Made by a program: the position numbers and the translations under genes. DNA of 64,000 nucleotides from Hyphomicrobium sp. D-2 (GTDB taxonomy: Bacteria > Pseudomonadota > Alphaproteobacteria > Rhizobiales > Hyphomicrobiaceae). Location: the NCBI RefSeq assembly GCF_029872155.1, contig NZ_JARXLA010000008.1, positions 64,501-128,500 on the forward strand. The letters run 5' to 3'. The notes beneath the pieces were generated by a model that saw nothing but the letters and a program-made list of their open reading frames with translations, was not told the DNA's origin and did no database searches. Shown piece by piece: positions 10,898 to 20,916 of this stretch (the first letter of the stretch is position 1; each line of letters starts with the position of its first letter).

Positions 10898-11587
10898 TCA
10901 CACCCGCCGAAAACGCAGGAAATAGCGTCGGCGCCCCTCACGCACGGCTTTCGCCTCATAACGCGTCTGCGGCCAGTCATCGCCACGCACCCGCCAGTCG
11001 TCGGGAGTGTCCGCCAGCCATCGGAAGCCGGCATGGCCTCGGAACGCCATCAAGATGGTGCGCAGATAATCACCGATGTCGGTGGCGATGCGCAGCTCTG
11101 CACCGGGACGCATGGCACGAGCCAGCTCGTCCAGCAGCGCGGGATTGATCAGCCGACGCTTCACGTGCTTGCGCTTCGGCCACGGATCGGGAAACAGGAT
11201 GAACGCACGTGCGAGGCTTGCGGGCGGCAGCCATCTCAACACCGCGCGCGCGTCCTCGTCGCTGACCCGGACATTGCGCAGGCCGAGCGTATCGACAGCC
11301 GACAGAACCTTGACGACGCCTTCCTCGAACACTTCGCAGCCGATCAGGCCCACATCGGCATTCGCCTGAGCCTGCCAGATGAGATGCTCACCGCCGCCAA
11401 ATCCGATCTCAAGCCACACATCCTGAGGCGCGTGCGGGAACAGTTGCCCGATCGGTTCAGGTGCGGCATCGGCCAAAGGAAGGGCCAGTTTCGGCAGCAC
11501 TTCGTCCAGCAGATGCTGCTGACGCGCGCTGAGTGTACGGCCGCGTCGACGGCCGAACGAACGCAACTCGTGCTCCGGACGGGTCAA
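10898..11587 (-). CDS. trmB: tRNA (guanine-N7)-methyltransferase TrmB
   Basis: TrmB methylates G46 in the tRNA variable loop using S-adenosylmethionine. The 229-residue protein has the SAM-binding motif WLEIGFGGGEH and the family-specific FPDPWPKRKHVKRRL. The C-terminus (RYEAKA) is also typical. The start is TTG at 11587, preceded by CGGAG at suitable spacing. It lies downstream of metK, which makes its cofactor, with a family A repeat between the two. Confidence 0.95.
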   Translation of the reverse strand: MTRPEHELRSFGRRRGRTLSARQQHLLDEVLPKLALPLADAAPEPIGQLFPHAPQDVWLEIGFGGGEHLIWQAQANADVGLIGCEVFEEGVVKVLSAVDTLGLRNVRVSDEDARAVLRWLPPASLARAFILFPDPWPKRKHVKRRLINPALLDELARAMRPGAELRIATDIGDYLRTILMAFRGHAGFRWLADTPDDWRVRGDDWPQTRYEAKAVREGRRRYFLRFRRV

Positions 11588-11629
11588 CGTTTTGCTCCGA
11601 AGAGTGTGGGGTTAATCGGCAGCGGAAAC

Positions 11630-11735
11630 CTAGAGCCTTTCAGCGTTTCGTTGAATCGCGGAACGGCTCCAGATGTTGTTTTGTCGTGCTGCTGGTCGGA
11701 AAATCGGTTCCCGCTTTTCCGGCAGCACTCCGGGC
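11630..11735. repeat. Intergenic repeat, family A, copy 2
   Basis: This is a near copy of the element at 218-321. It begins with CTAGAGCCTTTCAGCG, shares the GTTGAATCGCGGAA core, and ends with the CGGTTCCCGCTTTTCCGG hairpin. It sits between metK and trmB, within a likely transcript, so its two hairpins would be transcribed. Confidence 0.75.
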
Positions 11736-11848
11736 GAAGTGCGCCAATCCTGTACCGCCGCGCATGCTCTTCAAACCAGAGCACTGCAAATCAATGCAAA
11801 GCAAGTAGAGACGGCGGCGGCTGACCGCCACCGTCTGCAAGCGTAAGA

Positions 11849-13057
11849 TCAGGCAACCGCCTTCTTGATCGCATCAACCAGGTCGGTCTTCTCCCAGGAG
11901 AAACCACCATCGGCTTCCGGCGCACGGCCGAAGTGACCGTAGGCAGAAGTCCGCGCATAGATAGGCTTGTTGAGATCCAGATGCGTGCGAATACCGCGCG
12001 GCGACAGATCCATCACCTCGCCAAGCACCTTTTCGAGCTGAGCCTCATCGACCTTGCCAGTGCCGTGCGTGTCGACATAGATCGACAGTGGCTTGGCAAC
12101 GCCGATCGCATACGACAGCTGAATGGTGCAGCGATCAGCAAGGCCTGCCGCAATCACGTTCTTGGCCAGATAGCGCGCTGCATAGGCCGCCGAACGGTCC
12201 ACCTTGGTGGAATCCTTACCCGAGAACGCACCGCCGCCATGGGGCGCAGCGCCGCCGTAAGTGTCGACGATGATCTTGCGCCCGGTCAGGCCGCTGTCGC
12301 CATCCGGACCACCGATGAAGAACTTGCCGGTCGGGTTGATGTGCCAGACGGTGTCCTTCGAGATCCACTCAGCCGGCAGCGCCTTGCGAACGTAAGGCTC
12401 AATAATCTCGCGGATCTGCCTGGAGGAAAGATCCTCCTTGATGTGCTGATGCGAGACCACGATCTGCGTTACGCCGACGGGCTTGCCGTTCTCGTAGCGC
12501 ACCGTAACCTGGCTCTTGGAGTCAGGCCCGAGCAGCGCTGCGTCACCTTCCTTCTTGTGACGGGCGGCCGCAAGATCACGCAGGATATTGTGCGCGTAGT
12601 AGATCGGCGCCGGCATCAGTTCCGGCGTTTCGTTGCAGGCATAACCGAACATGATGCCCTGATCGCCCGCGCCTTCTTCCTTGTTGTCGCCCGGCTGCAG
12701 CGCATCGACGCCAGCGGCAATGTCAGCTGACTGGGGATGCAGCAGAACTTCGATGTCTGCCTTGTCCCAGTGGAAGCCGTCCTGCTCATAGCCGATGTCA
12801 CGGATCGCCATGCGCGCAACGTGCGCAATCCAATCCTTGGTGACCGTCTCAGGGCCACGGGTTTCGCCAGCGATCACAACCTTGTTCGTGGTCGCGAGCG
12901 TTTCACACGCAGCGCGGATCGCCCACGGATCGATGCCTGCCTTCGGCCCTTCCCGGAAGAACAGATCAACGATCTCGTCGGAAATGCGATCACAAACCTT
13001 GTCCGGATGTCCCTCGGATACAGATCTGCTGGTGAAGAGATATGATTGGCGTGACAA
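11849..13057 (-). CDS. metK: S-adenosylmethionine synthetase
   Basis: MetK makes S-adenosylmethionine from methionine and ATP. The 402 residues contain [16 protein letters not shown] (ATP site), [33 protein letters not shown] and the P-loop-like GGGAFSGKD, all typical. The start is TTG at 13057, with GAGGGG six bases upstream. No ATG gives a better N-terminus. I looked in the 150-base leader for a SAM riboswitch and saw no pattern I could defend. Confidence 0.96.
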   Translation of the reverse strand: MSRQSYLFTSRSVSEGHPDKVCDRISDEIVDLFFREGPKAGIDPWAIRAACETLATTNKVVIAGETRGPETVTKDWIAHVARMAIRDIGYEQDGFHWDKADIEVLLHPQSADIAAGVDALQPGDNKEEGAGDQGIMFGYACNETPELMPAPIYYAHNILRDLAAARHKKEGDAALLGPDSKSQVTVRYENGKPVGVTQIVVSHQHIKEDLSSRQIREIIEPYVRKALPAEWISKDTVWHINPTGKFFIGGPDGDSGLTGRKIIVDTYGGAAPHGGGAFSGKDSTKVDRSAAYAARYLAKNVIAAGLADRCTIQLSYAIGVAKPLSIYVDTHGTGKVDEAQLEKVLGEVMDLSPRGIRTHLDLNKPIYARTSAYGHFGRAPEADGGFSWEKTDLVDAIKKAVA

Positions 13058-13209
13058 TCCGGGCCCCTCGTGTGCTTCGGCGGCGTCTACTTAAAACGCT
13101 GGGTTTGTCTCAAGCTTTTCCAGACGGGTCAAGGGACGTGGGCGGACGTGGCGCAACCATGCCCCAACCAGCAGGACACTGAACATCCAGCTAGAAGATA
13201 TTGATTTGC

Positions 13210-13674
13210 TTATTCAGCCTGAACGGTTTCGCCAGCGAATGCGCGAACCAGATCGACGATGGAGCGGCGCACGCGGGGGTCAGTGATGCGCGCAAAAGCC
13301 TTATTCAACTCAAGCCCTTCACGGCTTCCGAGAAACTCCACAGCGTAGCTTTCGGCGGGACGTTCGCCAAAGCCTGCAACCGCATCTGCACCGCCGGCAG
13401 CCAGCTCTTCATAAAAGAACTGCACCGGAACACCCAGCACCTGAGAAAGGTCAAACAGTCGGCTCGCGCCTATCCGGTTGATGCCCTTTTCGTATTTCTG
13501 GATCTGCTGGAACGTCAGGCCCAGATGCTCGCCAAGCTTCTCCTGGCTCATCCCAAGCAGCATACGGCGCAAGCGGACCCGCGCACCAACGTGGACATCT
13601 ACAGGGTTGGCACGACGCGAACCGCGCTCCTCAACCCCGAGCTCGCCCAATCCGTTTTCTCTCGACATTCCCAT
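13210..13674 (-). CDS. XRE-family helix-turn-helix regulator
   Basis: The 154-residue protein has one Cro/C1-type helix-turn-helix (about 30-90; RVRLRRMLLGMSQEKLGEHLGLTFQQIQKYEKG). A short C-terminal region has no sensor domain I recognise. Close relatives sit between lnt and metK in many rhizobia. Their role is poorly defined; a PhrR-like stress or pH regulator is one comparison. Two near-equivalent ATG starts lie at 13674 and 13668, both served by a GAAGG site. There is no evidence that it controls metK. Confidence 0.85.
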   Translation of the reverse strand: MGMSRENGLGELGVEERGSRRANPVDVHVGARVRLRRMLLGMSQEKLGEHLGLTFQQIQKYEKGINRIGASRLFDLSQVLGVPVQFFYEELAAGGADAVAGFGERPAESYAVEFLGSREGLELNKAFARITDPRVRRSIVDLVRAFAGETVQAE

Positions 13675-13812
13675 TTACCTTCAAGGCCGCATCAGATCAG
13701 CGGCCACCTGCATTGACGTGCCGAACGTCAGCGGATTCCAAAGATGCGCCGCCTACGTCCCAAGGCTTTATGACTACTGCCATCCCACGGAACAATAAGC
13801 AAATTGTCCTCA

Positions 13813-15585
13813 TCAACGTTTCGAAAATCTGAGCATAAGAGCAACGCCAAAACCGAGTGCGGCCAACAGTGCGAATATGCCGTCTCCGTATCGAGCATAG
13901 ATTGGGGATGCGGCCGCCTTCGGGACGTTACTGTCCAAAACGCCGCGCACATTCAGCCCAAGCATTGCGACAACACGCCCCTGGGGGTCGATGACTGCAG
14001 AAACCCCGTTGTTGGCCGCCCGGATGATTGGCAGCCCCTCTTCGACTGCGCGCACCCGGGTTTGATGGAAGTGTTGCCATGGCCCCGTGGTGTCACCAAA
14101 CCAACCATCGTTGGTCACGTTCACCAGCAAACCAGGCCGCGTTGCCCCTTGCACGACCTCCGAAGGAAAGATTGCCTCGTAGCAAATCAGCCCACCAACC
14201 GGCGGCAGCCCTGGAACCTGCAGCAGTGGCCTCGGCTGTTGACCAGCGGAGAACCCACCGCGCCAACGGGTCAATTGCTCAAGGCCAATACTCTCCAAAA
14301 GCCGCTGCATTGGCAAGTATTCGCCAAACGGTACCAGATGAATTTTATCATACAGCGCGTGTAAACTTCCGTGGCCGTCAAACACCATCAGGCTGTTGTA
14401 GCCCTCACGCGCCGCCGCACCATGGCGCGGCAATTCCGCTCCGCCTTCAGGACGCGCAAGCCGCAAGGCGCCCGAAAGAAGATGCAGCGTATCCGGCAAC
14501 ATGAAGCCGATAGCTTCCAGCGCCTCGGGGTGTTCCAGCGGCAGAAACGGCATCGCCGCTTCGGGCCAGATCAGATGCGTAATGCCCGCCAGATTGTCGA
14601 CGCGGCCGGTAGGCCCGGTCAGCGACAGCGAAAGCTGATCGTCGAAAATTTCGCGCTGCTTGTCCTGTCGCCACTTGTCCCGCTGAGGAACACTGGCCTG
14701 CACTATGCGCACGCGCACCCCCTCAAGCATCGCCGGGGGAGCGTCGGCCAGGCGCCATGAACCGACCGCATGCAGCACCGCAATAGGCCCAACCGCGATT
14801 GCCAAAGCTGCAAGGATCGCGCGGGCCGATATCAGATTTGCGCTGCGGCCGGCGCTTGCCGCAGTTGCCGACGGCGATGGCTCAATGGCCTTGGCGGCAT
14901 CCGCAATAAGCACCAACGGCGCGGCAAAAATCACCACAGCCAGCAGCGTCAGGCCATAGATCCCGAGCACCGACGCCGACTGCATCAACGGCACAGGCCA
15001 GGTGAGCGCATAACCAATGACGTTCCAGGGGAAGCCCGTGAGGATGTGGCCACGCAGCCATTCCGTTGCGCCCAGCGCCACCGCAAGCATCAGCACGCGG
15101 GCGATTCCACCGCCCCACAATAGGCGGGCAAAGCCGGTGGCCGCGCCCATGAACAGCGCCAGCCCAGCCGGCAGCATCACGACGGCAAACGGCAGCAGCC
15201 AGGCGAATTTTTCAGCTTCGACGAGGAATGCCTCGCCAATCCAGAACAGCCCGACCAGGAAATAACCGAACCCGAACCACCATCCGGCTGCTGCCGCCGA
15301 TCGGAACAGCCGCCACCGCGATGCGTCTGGCTGCGGCGGCTGAACGCCATCCACCGACCACACCAGGATAGGCAGCGTGATGAAAAGCACGGCCGCGACA
15401 TGGAACGGCGCCATCGCCAAGGCGGAGATAGCGCCGACAACCAGCAGCAAAGCGGCGCGACGCCAGCCGCGCAGATCGGCGACCGAGGCAGCCACCCACC
15501 CCAGCGCGCCGACAATGCGCGCCGGAAATCCGCTTGCGCGCGAACCGCGGCGGGCCTGTCCTGAAGCCGCCCCTGCCAACTTCAC
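13813..15585 (-). CDS. lnt: Apolipoprotein N-acyltransferase
   Basis: Lnt adds the third acyl chain to the N-terminal Cys of lipoproteins in the inner membrane. The 590 residues contain several transmembrane segments in the first 240, then a nitrilase-type periplasmic domain. The expected catalytic triad positions are present: Glu in WPEAAMPF, Lys in LYDKIHLVPFGEYLP, and Cys in GGLICYEAIFP. The start is GTG at 15585, overlapping the corC stop by 4 bases (GTGA), so translation of the pair is coupled. Confidence 0.95.
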   Translation of the reverse strand: MKLAGAASGQARRGSRASGFPARIVGALGWVAASVADLRGWRRAALLLVVGAISALAMAPFHVAAVLFITLPILVWSVDGVQPPQPDASRWRLFRSAAAAGWWFGFGYFLVGLFWIGEAFLVEAEKFAWLLPFAVVMLPAGLALFMGAATGFARLLWGGGIARVLMLAVALGATEWLRGHILTGFPWNVIGYALTWPVPLMQSASVLGIYGLTLLAVVIFAAPLVLIADAAKAIEPSPSATAASAGRSANLISARAILAALAIAVGPIAVLHAVGSWRLADAPPAMLEGVRVRIVQASVPQRDKWRQDKQREIFDDQLSLSLTGPTGRVDNLAGITHLIWPEAAMPFLPLEHPEALEAIGFMLPDTLHLLSGALRLARPEGGAELPRHGAAAREGYNSLMVFDGHGSLHALYDKIHLVPFGEYLPMQRLLESIGLEQLTRWRGGFSAGQQPRPLLQVPGLPPVGGLICYEAIFPSEVVQGATRPGLLVNVTNDGWFGDTTGPWQHFHQTRVRAVEEGLPIIRAANNGVSAVIDPQGRVVAMLGLNVRGVLDSNVPKAAASPIYARYGDGIFALLAALGFGVALMLRFSKR

Positions 15586-16706
15586 CCTTTATCCGCGCTA
15601 GGCTGCGGCGCCGCCAAAGCCCGCGGCTGATGGATTTTCACCTTTTTCAGACGGCGCGCGTCGGCATCCAGCACCTCGAGCTCAACGCCGCTGGGATGAC
15701 GGACATGCTCGCCCCGCACTGGAACGCGGCCAAGCAGCGAGAACATCAGGCCGCCCAGAGTGTCGATGTCCTCTTCCTCGTCCGGCGTCAGCAACTTGAT
15801 GCCAAGGTGCTTTTCCAGCTCCTTCACCGGCGTGCGCGCCGAGGCGACAAGTCCGAGCTTTGGCTCGCTGACGATGTAATCGTCCTCGTCCACATCGTGC
15901 TCGTCCTCGATCTCTCCGACGATCTGCTCGATCAGATCCTCGATGGTGACGAGGCCGTCCGTGCCGCCGTATTCGTCCACGACCAGCGCCATGTGGATGC
16001 GCGTCGCCTGCATGCGGATGAGCAGGTTGGTTGCCGGCATCGAAGGCGGCACATACAGCACCGGGCGACGGATTTTCGCTGACGTAATCGGCCGCGAGAG
16101 ATCTACGCTGCCGAAGTCGAGCATCGGCGGTTCCGCGTTGCTGTCGTCGCCGTTCTTTTTGGCCGGAGCAGGGGCCTTATCGTCGGCACTGGCGGCTTCG
16201 GCTGACAATTCCGATGCTGACGGAGCAATCGCTATCGCTGAGTTGACGGCGTCGTTGGCCGCCTCCTGCGTAAGCCAGCGGAACAGATCCTTCACGTGGA
16301 TCATGCCGCGCGGATCATCCAGCGTCTCACTGAACAGCGGGATGCGCGAGACGCCTGCCTCGCCAAACGTGCGCAGCAGTTCCGCAAGGGAATCGCTTTC
16401 TTCAAGGGCAATGATATCGGCGCGCGGCACCATGATATCGTCGACGCGCTGACCGCCGAAGCGCAGCAACCTGCGCAGCATCTCGCGTTCTTCATTGGAG
16501 AACGCCGCGGCCTCAGCTTCTGCCTCGCCCTTGAGATCGGCCTCCAGCATTTCGCGGAGGCTGGGGGAGCGCAGGCCGATGCGGGTGAGCAGCGTGTTCA
16601 GCAGGCTCTGCGTGCTGCTACTCTGCGGTTCCGTGGTCGAGCTGGAAGCGGTGGCGCTTTCAGAAACTTCCCTGGGGGAGTGGGAGTTACTCATGGCTTT
16701 TTGCAT
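15582..16706 (-). CDS. corC: CorC/HlyC-type CBS-domain protein
   Basis: This 374-residue protein has two CBS domains (about 85-150 and 215-275, with VVDEYGGTDGLVTIEDLIEQIVGEI) and a C-terminal CorC_HlyC domain (about 285-360). Relatives are linked to magnesium/cobalt efflux or membrane integrity. A low-complexity Ala/Ser-rich insert (about 155-205) separates the CBS domains and is longer than usual. The ATG at 16706 overlaps the ybeY stop (TGATG). A TTG one codon upstream is also possible. It belongs to the phoH-ybeY-corC-lnt cluster. Confidence 0.9.
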   Translation of the reverse strand: MQKAMSNSHSPREVSESATASSSTTEPQSSSTQSLLNTLLTRIGLRSPSLREMLEADLKGEAEAEAAAFSNEEREMLRRLLRFGGQRVDDIMVPRADIIALEESDSLAELLRTFGEAGVSRIPLFSETLDDPRGMIHVKDLFRWLTQEAANDAVNSAIAIAPSASELSAEAASADDKAPAPAKKNGDDSNAEPPMLDFGSVDLSRPITSAKIRRPVLYVPPSMPATNLLIRMQATRIHMALVVDEYGGTDGLVTIEDLIEQIVGEIEDEHDVDEDDYIVSEPKLGLVASARTPVKELEKHLGIKLLTPDEEEDIDTLGGLMFSLLGRVPVRGEHVRHPSGVELEVLDADARRLKKVKIHQPRALAAPQPSADKG

Positions 16707-17290
16707 CAACTCCCCTGCTCGCGGGAATCCGCCAGTTCCTCTGCCGCAGCATAGGGGTTGGCAATTCCAAGGCGCGCAAGAATTTCAACTTCCAAGCTTT
16801 CCATCGCGTCGGCTTCCTCGTCGGTTTGGTGATCATAACCCAGCAAATGCAGCAATCCGTGCACAACCAGATGCTGCATGTGATGTTCTAGCGGAATCTT
16901 TAGATCGGCCGCCTCACGCTGCAGAGTTTCAACGGCCAGGATGATGTCGCCCAGAAACGGGGCCGCATCTTCACCCTCGATAGAAGGCGGCGGCGGAGCT
17001 GGGAAAGACAGCACGTTCGTTGGCGTTGGCTTGCCGCGATAGTCTGCGTTGAGGCCTGCCACCTGCGCATCATTCGACAACGCCAGGCAGACCTCGCCGC
17101 TTTCGATGGCCATATGCTCGGCCAGCGCAGCGCCCGAGCGGGCGACTAGCGCCTCGACATCGGGCACGCAGGTCCAGTCGCCGTCTTCGTGCACGACGTC
17201 GATCTGAAGACCTATCGGAGGCTCTTCGGCCTGAGGCTCACCCGAATGGTTAACGGGCAGAGTAGTTGAACTGGAGTTTGAAGCTGGCAT
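16706..17290 (-). CDS. ybeY: Endoribonuclease YbeY
   Basis: YbeY is a zinc-dependent RNase involved in 16S rRNA 3'-end maturation and ribosome quality control. The metal motif HGLLHLLGYDH (three His) is intact, as is NVLSFP upstream of it. The 194 residues include a longer than usual, acidic N-terminus (about 1-30). It lies 10 bases after phoH and overlaps corC, the conserved operon. Confidence 0.95.
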   Translation of the reverse strand: MPASNSSSTTLPVNHSGEPQAEEPPIGLQIDVVHEDGDWTCVPDVEALVARSGAALAEHMAIESGEVCLALSNDAQVAGLNADYRGKPTPTNVLSFPAPPPPSIEGEDAAPFLGDIILAVETLQREAADLKIPLEHHMQHLVVHGLLHLLGYDHQTDEEADAMESLEVEILARLGIANPYAAAEELADSREQGS

Positions 17291-17299
17291 GGCCGGATT

Positions 17300-18334
17300 T
17301 TACTTCGGCCGATCGTAAGCTTCAACGATGCGAGCAACGAGGTCGCGGCGAACCACGTCCTTGCCGGTAAACCGCACCGCCTCGATGCCCTGGACACCGT
17401 CCAGCAGGCCGACCGCCTCCTCAAGCCCGGATTTCATGCCGGACGGCAGGTCGATCTGGCTGGGATCACCCGTCACCACCATTTTCGAGTTCTCGCCCAG
17501 ACGGGTCAAAAACATCTTCATCTGCATGCTGGTGGTGTTCTGCGCCTCATCGAGAATGACGCAGGCATTGGTCAGCGTACGGCCGCGCATGAACGCCAGC
17601 GGTGCGATCTCGATGGTGCCGCTTTCCAGATCGCGCTCCACCTTTTCGGGCGGCAGCACGTCATAAAGTGCGTCGTACAGCGGCCGCAGGTAGGGATCGA
17701 CCTTGTCGCGCATATCGCCGGGTAGAAAGCCCAGCCGCTCGCCCGCTTCAACCGCAGGACGCGACAGAATAATGCGCTCCACCATGCCCCGTTCGAGGCA
17801 ATGCGCGGCGTAGGCCACCGCGATATAGGTTTTACCGGTGCCGGCAGGACCGATACCGAACACGAGATCGGATTGGTTCAGGGCGCGCATATATTCAGTC
17901 TGGGTGGTCGTACGCGCCTTGATGACGCGCTTGCGCGTCGCAATCTGCGCCTGCCCATCGCCCGGAACCTCGGCCTCGCGCACATGGCGGATCAGGCCAT
18001 CGAAATCGCCCGGACCGATCGGCTCGCCTCTGGCGGCGCGCTTGTAGAGAGCCTCCAAAACCGAACGGGCGGTTTCGCAAGCTGCCTCCGGGCCGCTCAG
18101 CGTGACGAGATTGCCGTTGGCATGCGCCTCGATCCCGAGACGGTCCTCCAGCAGTGCCAGATGGGCATCGAATTCGCCCAACAATCGAGTGAGATGTCGG
18201 TTGTCCTCAAATGGGACCACAAGACGCTTGTTGGCGGGTGCCTGAACCTTAGGTGACCGCCCCGGTCCAGCGACCGGATTCCCGCGAAATGCTGCCAATA
18301 GGCGCTCCAGACGTCGTTCAATACGAATCGTCAC
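17300..18334 (-). CDS. phoH: PhoH-family ATPase (PhoH/YbeZ)
   Basis: The 344-residue protein has an N-terminal KH-like region (about 40-110), then the PhoH P-loop domain with Walker A GPAGTGKT and Walker B VILDEAQN. TGDPSQIDLP and SRPAVEAGE are also typical. YbeZ partners YbeY in rRNA processing in other bacteria, and the adjacency here fits. The start is GTG at 18334, with no strong Shine-Dalgarno site, so the N-terminus is not certain. Confidence 0.93.
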   Translation of the reverse strand: MTIRIERRLERLLAAFRGNPVAGPGRSPKVQAPANKRLVVPFEDNRHLTRLLGEFDAHLALLEDRLGIEAHANGNLVTLSGPEAACETARSVLEALYKRAARGEPIGPGDFDGLIRHVREAEVPGDGQAQIATRKRVIKARTTTQTEYMRALNQSDLVFGIGPAGTGKTYIAVAYAAHCLERGMVERIILSRPAVEAGERLGFLPGDMRDKVDPYLRPLYDALYDVLPPEKVERDLESGTIEIAPLAFMRGRTLTNACVILDEAQNTTSMQMKMFLTRLGENSKMVVTGDPSQIDLPSGMKSGLEEAVGLLDGVQGIEAVRFTGKDVVRRDLVARIVEAYDRPK

Positions 18335-18407
18335 ATCGTTTGATCAGGATAGCACAGGAGCCCGTACCGGACGCCAGTGCATAACAGACCCAACCGTAGC
18401 CGGAACA

Positions 18408-19841
18408 TCACTCCGGCCGTATGACACCGTTCAAACTATTGGGGCCAAATCCAGAAATTTCAACAGGTACGATTCGGCCCAGCATTTCCGCCGGCGCCTC
18501 CGCATAGACCGACTGCAAATAGGGCGAGCGGCCGATCAACTGCCCGGGGCGGCGTCCGGGGCGTTCAAACAGCACCGGCAGCGTGCGCCCGACGCATCCG
18601 GCCGCGAATGCCTGCTGCTGCTGCTCGACCAGCTTTTGCAGCCGCGCCAGCCGCTCCGCCTTCACATCCTCAGGCACCTGCTGGTCCATCTTCTCGGCCG
18701 GGGTGCCCGGACGCGGGCTGTACTTGAAGGAATAGGCCGCCGCAAAACCAATCTGCGAATAGAGATCCAGCGTCGCCTGGAATTCCGCGTCAGTCTCACC
18801 CGGAAATCCAACGATGATGTCAGTCGAAAGCGCCAGATCCGGTTGCGCGGCGCGGATGCGGGCCACCAGCGAGGAATATTCGGCCGCCGTATGCTTGCGA
18901 TTCATCGCCGCCAGAATGCGATCGGCGCCGGACTGGAACGGCAGATGCAGATACGGCATCAGCTTTGGCTCATTGCCATGCGCGGCGATCAGATCGTCGT
19001 CCATGTCACGCGGATGAGAAGTGGTGTAGCGCAGCCGCTCCAACCCCTCGATCCCGGACAGATGCCGCACCAGATCGGCCAGCGAATACGTGCGCCTGTC
19101 CGGCCCTTCGCCATGATAGCCGTTGACGTTCTGGCCCAGCAGCGTCACCTCGCGCACACCGCCTGCAACCAGCGCCCGCGCTTCCTTCTCGACCTCAACG
19201 ACGGCGCGCGAATATTCCATGCCGCGCGTGTAGGGCACGACGCAGAATGTGCAGAACTTATCGCAGCCTTCCTGCACGGTCAGAAATGCCGTCACGCCAC
19301 GCGATGGCGCGCGCTGCGGCAGATGGTTGAACTTTTCCTCTTCGGGGAACTGCGTCTCAACCAGCGCACGGTTTTCAGCCCGCGTGCGCGCAATCAGTTC
19401 GCCCAGACGGTGGTAGCTTTGCGGGCCAACCACCAGATCGACCGCCGGCGCGCGACGCACGATTTCGGCGCCTTCCGCCTGCGCAACGCATCCGACCACT
19501 GCAATGACCGTGTCGCTGCCAACCTCGGCCCGCGCATCCTTCACCTGCCGGATGCGGCCAAGATCGGAATAGACCTTCTCGGCGGCCTTCTCGCGGATGT
19601 GACAGGTATTGAGGATGACGAGATCGGCATCATCCAGCGTTTCCGTTTCCGCGTAACCCTGCGCCGAAAGCGCCTCCGTCATGCGCTCGGAATCGTAGAC
19701 GTTCATCTGGCAACCGAACGTGCGCACATAAACTTTGCGCGCATTGCCCATGGCATCAGGGTCCGCAGCGCCAGCAGGTGTCGCCGTAGCTTTCACCGCC
19801 TGCGTCGCCCCGCGCTGTGCCATAGTCGATTGGTTGCTCAT
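18408..19841 (-). CDS. miaB: tRNA-2-methylthio-N6-dimethylallyladenosine synthase MiaB
   Basis: MiaB is a radical-SAM methylthiotransferase that converts i6A37 to ms2i6A37 in tRNAs. The 477 residues show the UPF0004 domain ([16 protein letters not shown]), the radical-SAM cluster motif CDKFCTFC, and a C-terminal TRAM domain (about 405-475). The N-terminal 30 residues before [13 protein letters not shown] are Ala-rich and could be trimmed if an internal ATG is used. Confidence 0.95.
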   Translation of the reverse strand: MSNQSTMAQRGATQAVKATATPAGAADPDAMGNARKVYVRTFGCQMNVYDSERMTEALSAQGYAETETLDDADLVILNTCHIREKAAEKVYSDLGRIRQVKDARAEVGSDTVIAVVGCVAQAEGAEIVRRAPAVDLVVGPQSYHRLGELIARTRAENRALVETQFPEEEKFNHLPQRAPSRGVTAFLTVQEGCDKFCTFCVVPYTRGMEYSRAVVEVEKEARALVAGGVREVTLLGQNVNGYHGEGPDRRTYSLADLVRHLSGIEGLERLRYTTSHPRDMDDDLIAAHGNEPKLMPYLHLPFQSGADRILAAMNRKHTAAEYSSLVARIRAAQPDLALSTDIIVGFPGETDAEFQATLDLYSQIGFAAAYSFKYSPRPGTPAEKMDQQVPEDVKAERLARLQKLVEQQQQAFAAGCVGRTLPVLFERPGRRPGQLIGRSPYLQSVYAEAPAEMLGRIVPVEISGFGPNSLNGVIRPE

Positions 19842-19933
19842 CGTTCTGCGCGCTCGCCCGTCATTGCCACCGCCGCTGCGGTGTCCGGTTGTGCCTCGTT
19901 AAGGCCAGCCTGCTTCTTACAAAGCGTGGGCCT

Positions 19934-20848
19934 TCACGTCCACTTGCGACCGTCTTGCCCGGCCTGATCGGCCAATCGGCTCCGAACCGCCGATTGAGCG
20001 CTTTCCGGCGCGACCACTGCCACCGGCTCGTCTGCCGGGCGGCCACGCAGAATCCGTACCACGCCTTCCCTTACCTGGGCCTCACTGTGGCGCGCCAGCT
20101 CCTTGCGATCGGCAAAGCTTGTTAACGGCACCGGAGCGCTGACCCGAATTGTTACATCCAGCGGCCCCGCCTTCAGCAGCTCCCAGGCATGGCTGCGCAT
20201 TTCCATGTCGCCATACCAGGCGATGCGCGGGCGTCCCTCACGTCCAACAGGGATGCCGTGCAAATGCGTGTAGACCGCTGACAAAGTCTGCACGACGGCC
20301 TGCTCCGCCTGCTCCCCACCAGCATCGCCTGCGACCGCCGCATCACGTGCGGCTGGCTTGGCGGCTGCGAACAGCGAGGTCATGAACGGCAGCACACGAT
20401 TGCCATCGCTGGAGGTGCCTTCCGCAAACAACACAATGGTGTCACCCGCAGAAAGCCGCTGCGTTATCTCGCCAGCCGTCTGGCCAACCGCTGTGCGACG
20501 GGTGCGATCAACGAACACAGTTCGCTGTAGCCGCGCCAGCGACGACACAAACGGCCACGTGCTGACCTCGCGCTTGGCAACGAATGACAGCGGCGCCACC
20601 GCCGACAGCACGGGGATGTCGAGCCAGGTGGAATGATTGGCGATCAGCAGCACAGGGCGCTGCGGATCGACCTCACCCTCGATGTGCAGCCGTATGCCCA
20701 GCAGACGGCAAACCTGCCGATGATACCAATGGGGAAACGTGCGGGCGCGCTTGGAACCGCTGCGCACAAGCAGAGCCTGCACCGGCATCAACGGCAGCGT
20801 CAGCGCCAGGAAGCTCGCCAGAACGGAAGCGCCGCGGATTGCACCCAT
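19934..20848 (-). CDS. plsC: 1-acyl-glycerol-3-phosphate (or lyso-lipid) acyltransferase
   Basis: This PlsC-type acyltransferase (304 residues) has the catalytic NHSTWLD (HX4D) motif and the acceptor motif FAEGTSSDG, with one N-terminal membrane segment. It would acylate lysophosphatidic acid. In rhizobia a related enzyme, OlsA, acylates lyso-ornithine lipid. Since OlsB is encoded at 43481-44449, an OlsA role is possible but cannot be decided here. The ATG at 20848 has GGAG at good spacing; a TTG 5 codons upstream is less likely. Confidence 0.88.
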   Translation of the reverse strand: MGAIRGASVLASFLALTLPLMPVQALLVRSGSKRARTFPHWYHRQVCRLLGIRLHIEGEVDPQRPVLLIANHSTWLDIPVLSAVAPLSFVAKREVSTWPFVSSLARLQRTVFVDRTRRTAVGQTAGEITQRLSAGDTIVLFAEGTSSDGNRVLPFMTSLFAAAKPAARDAAVAGDAGGEQAEQAVVQTLSAVYTHLHGIPVGREGRPRIAWYGDMEMRSHAWELLKAGPLDVTIRVSAPVPLTSFADRKELARHSEAQVREGVVRILRGRPADEPVAVVAPESAQSAVRSRLADQAGQDGRKWT

Positions 20849-20916
20849 TGTTCGCTCCGTCAACGGCCGTCACTTACATCCGATCACGCCGGTTGCAATG
20901 ACCAATGATGATACCA

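Noticed and set aside
13058-13209. SAM riboswitch upstream of metK
   Set aside because: The leader has some short dyads, but no SAM-I, SAM-II or SAM/SAH core I could align by eye.
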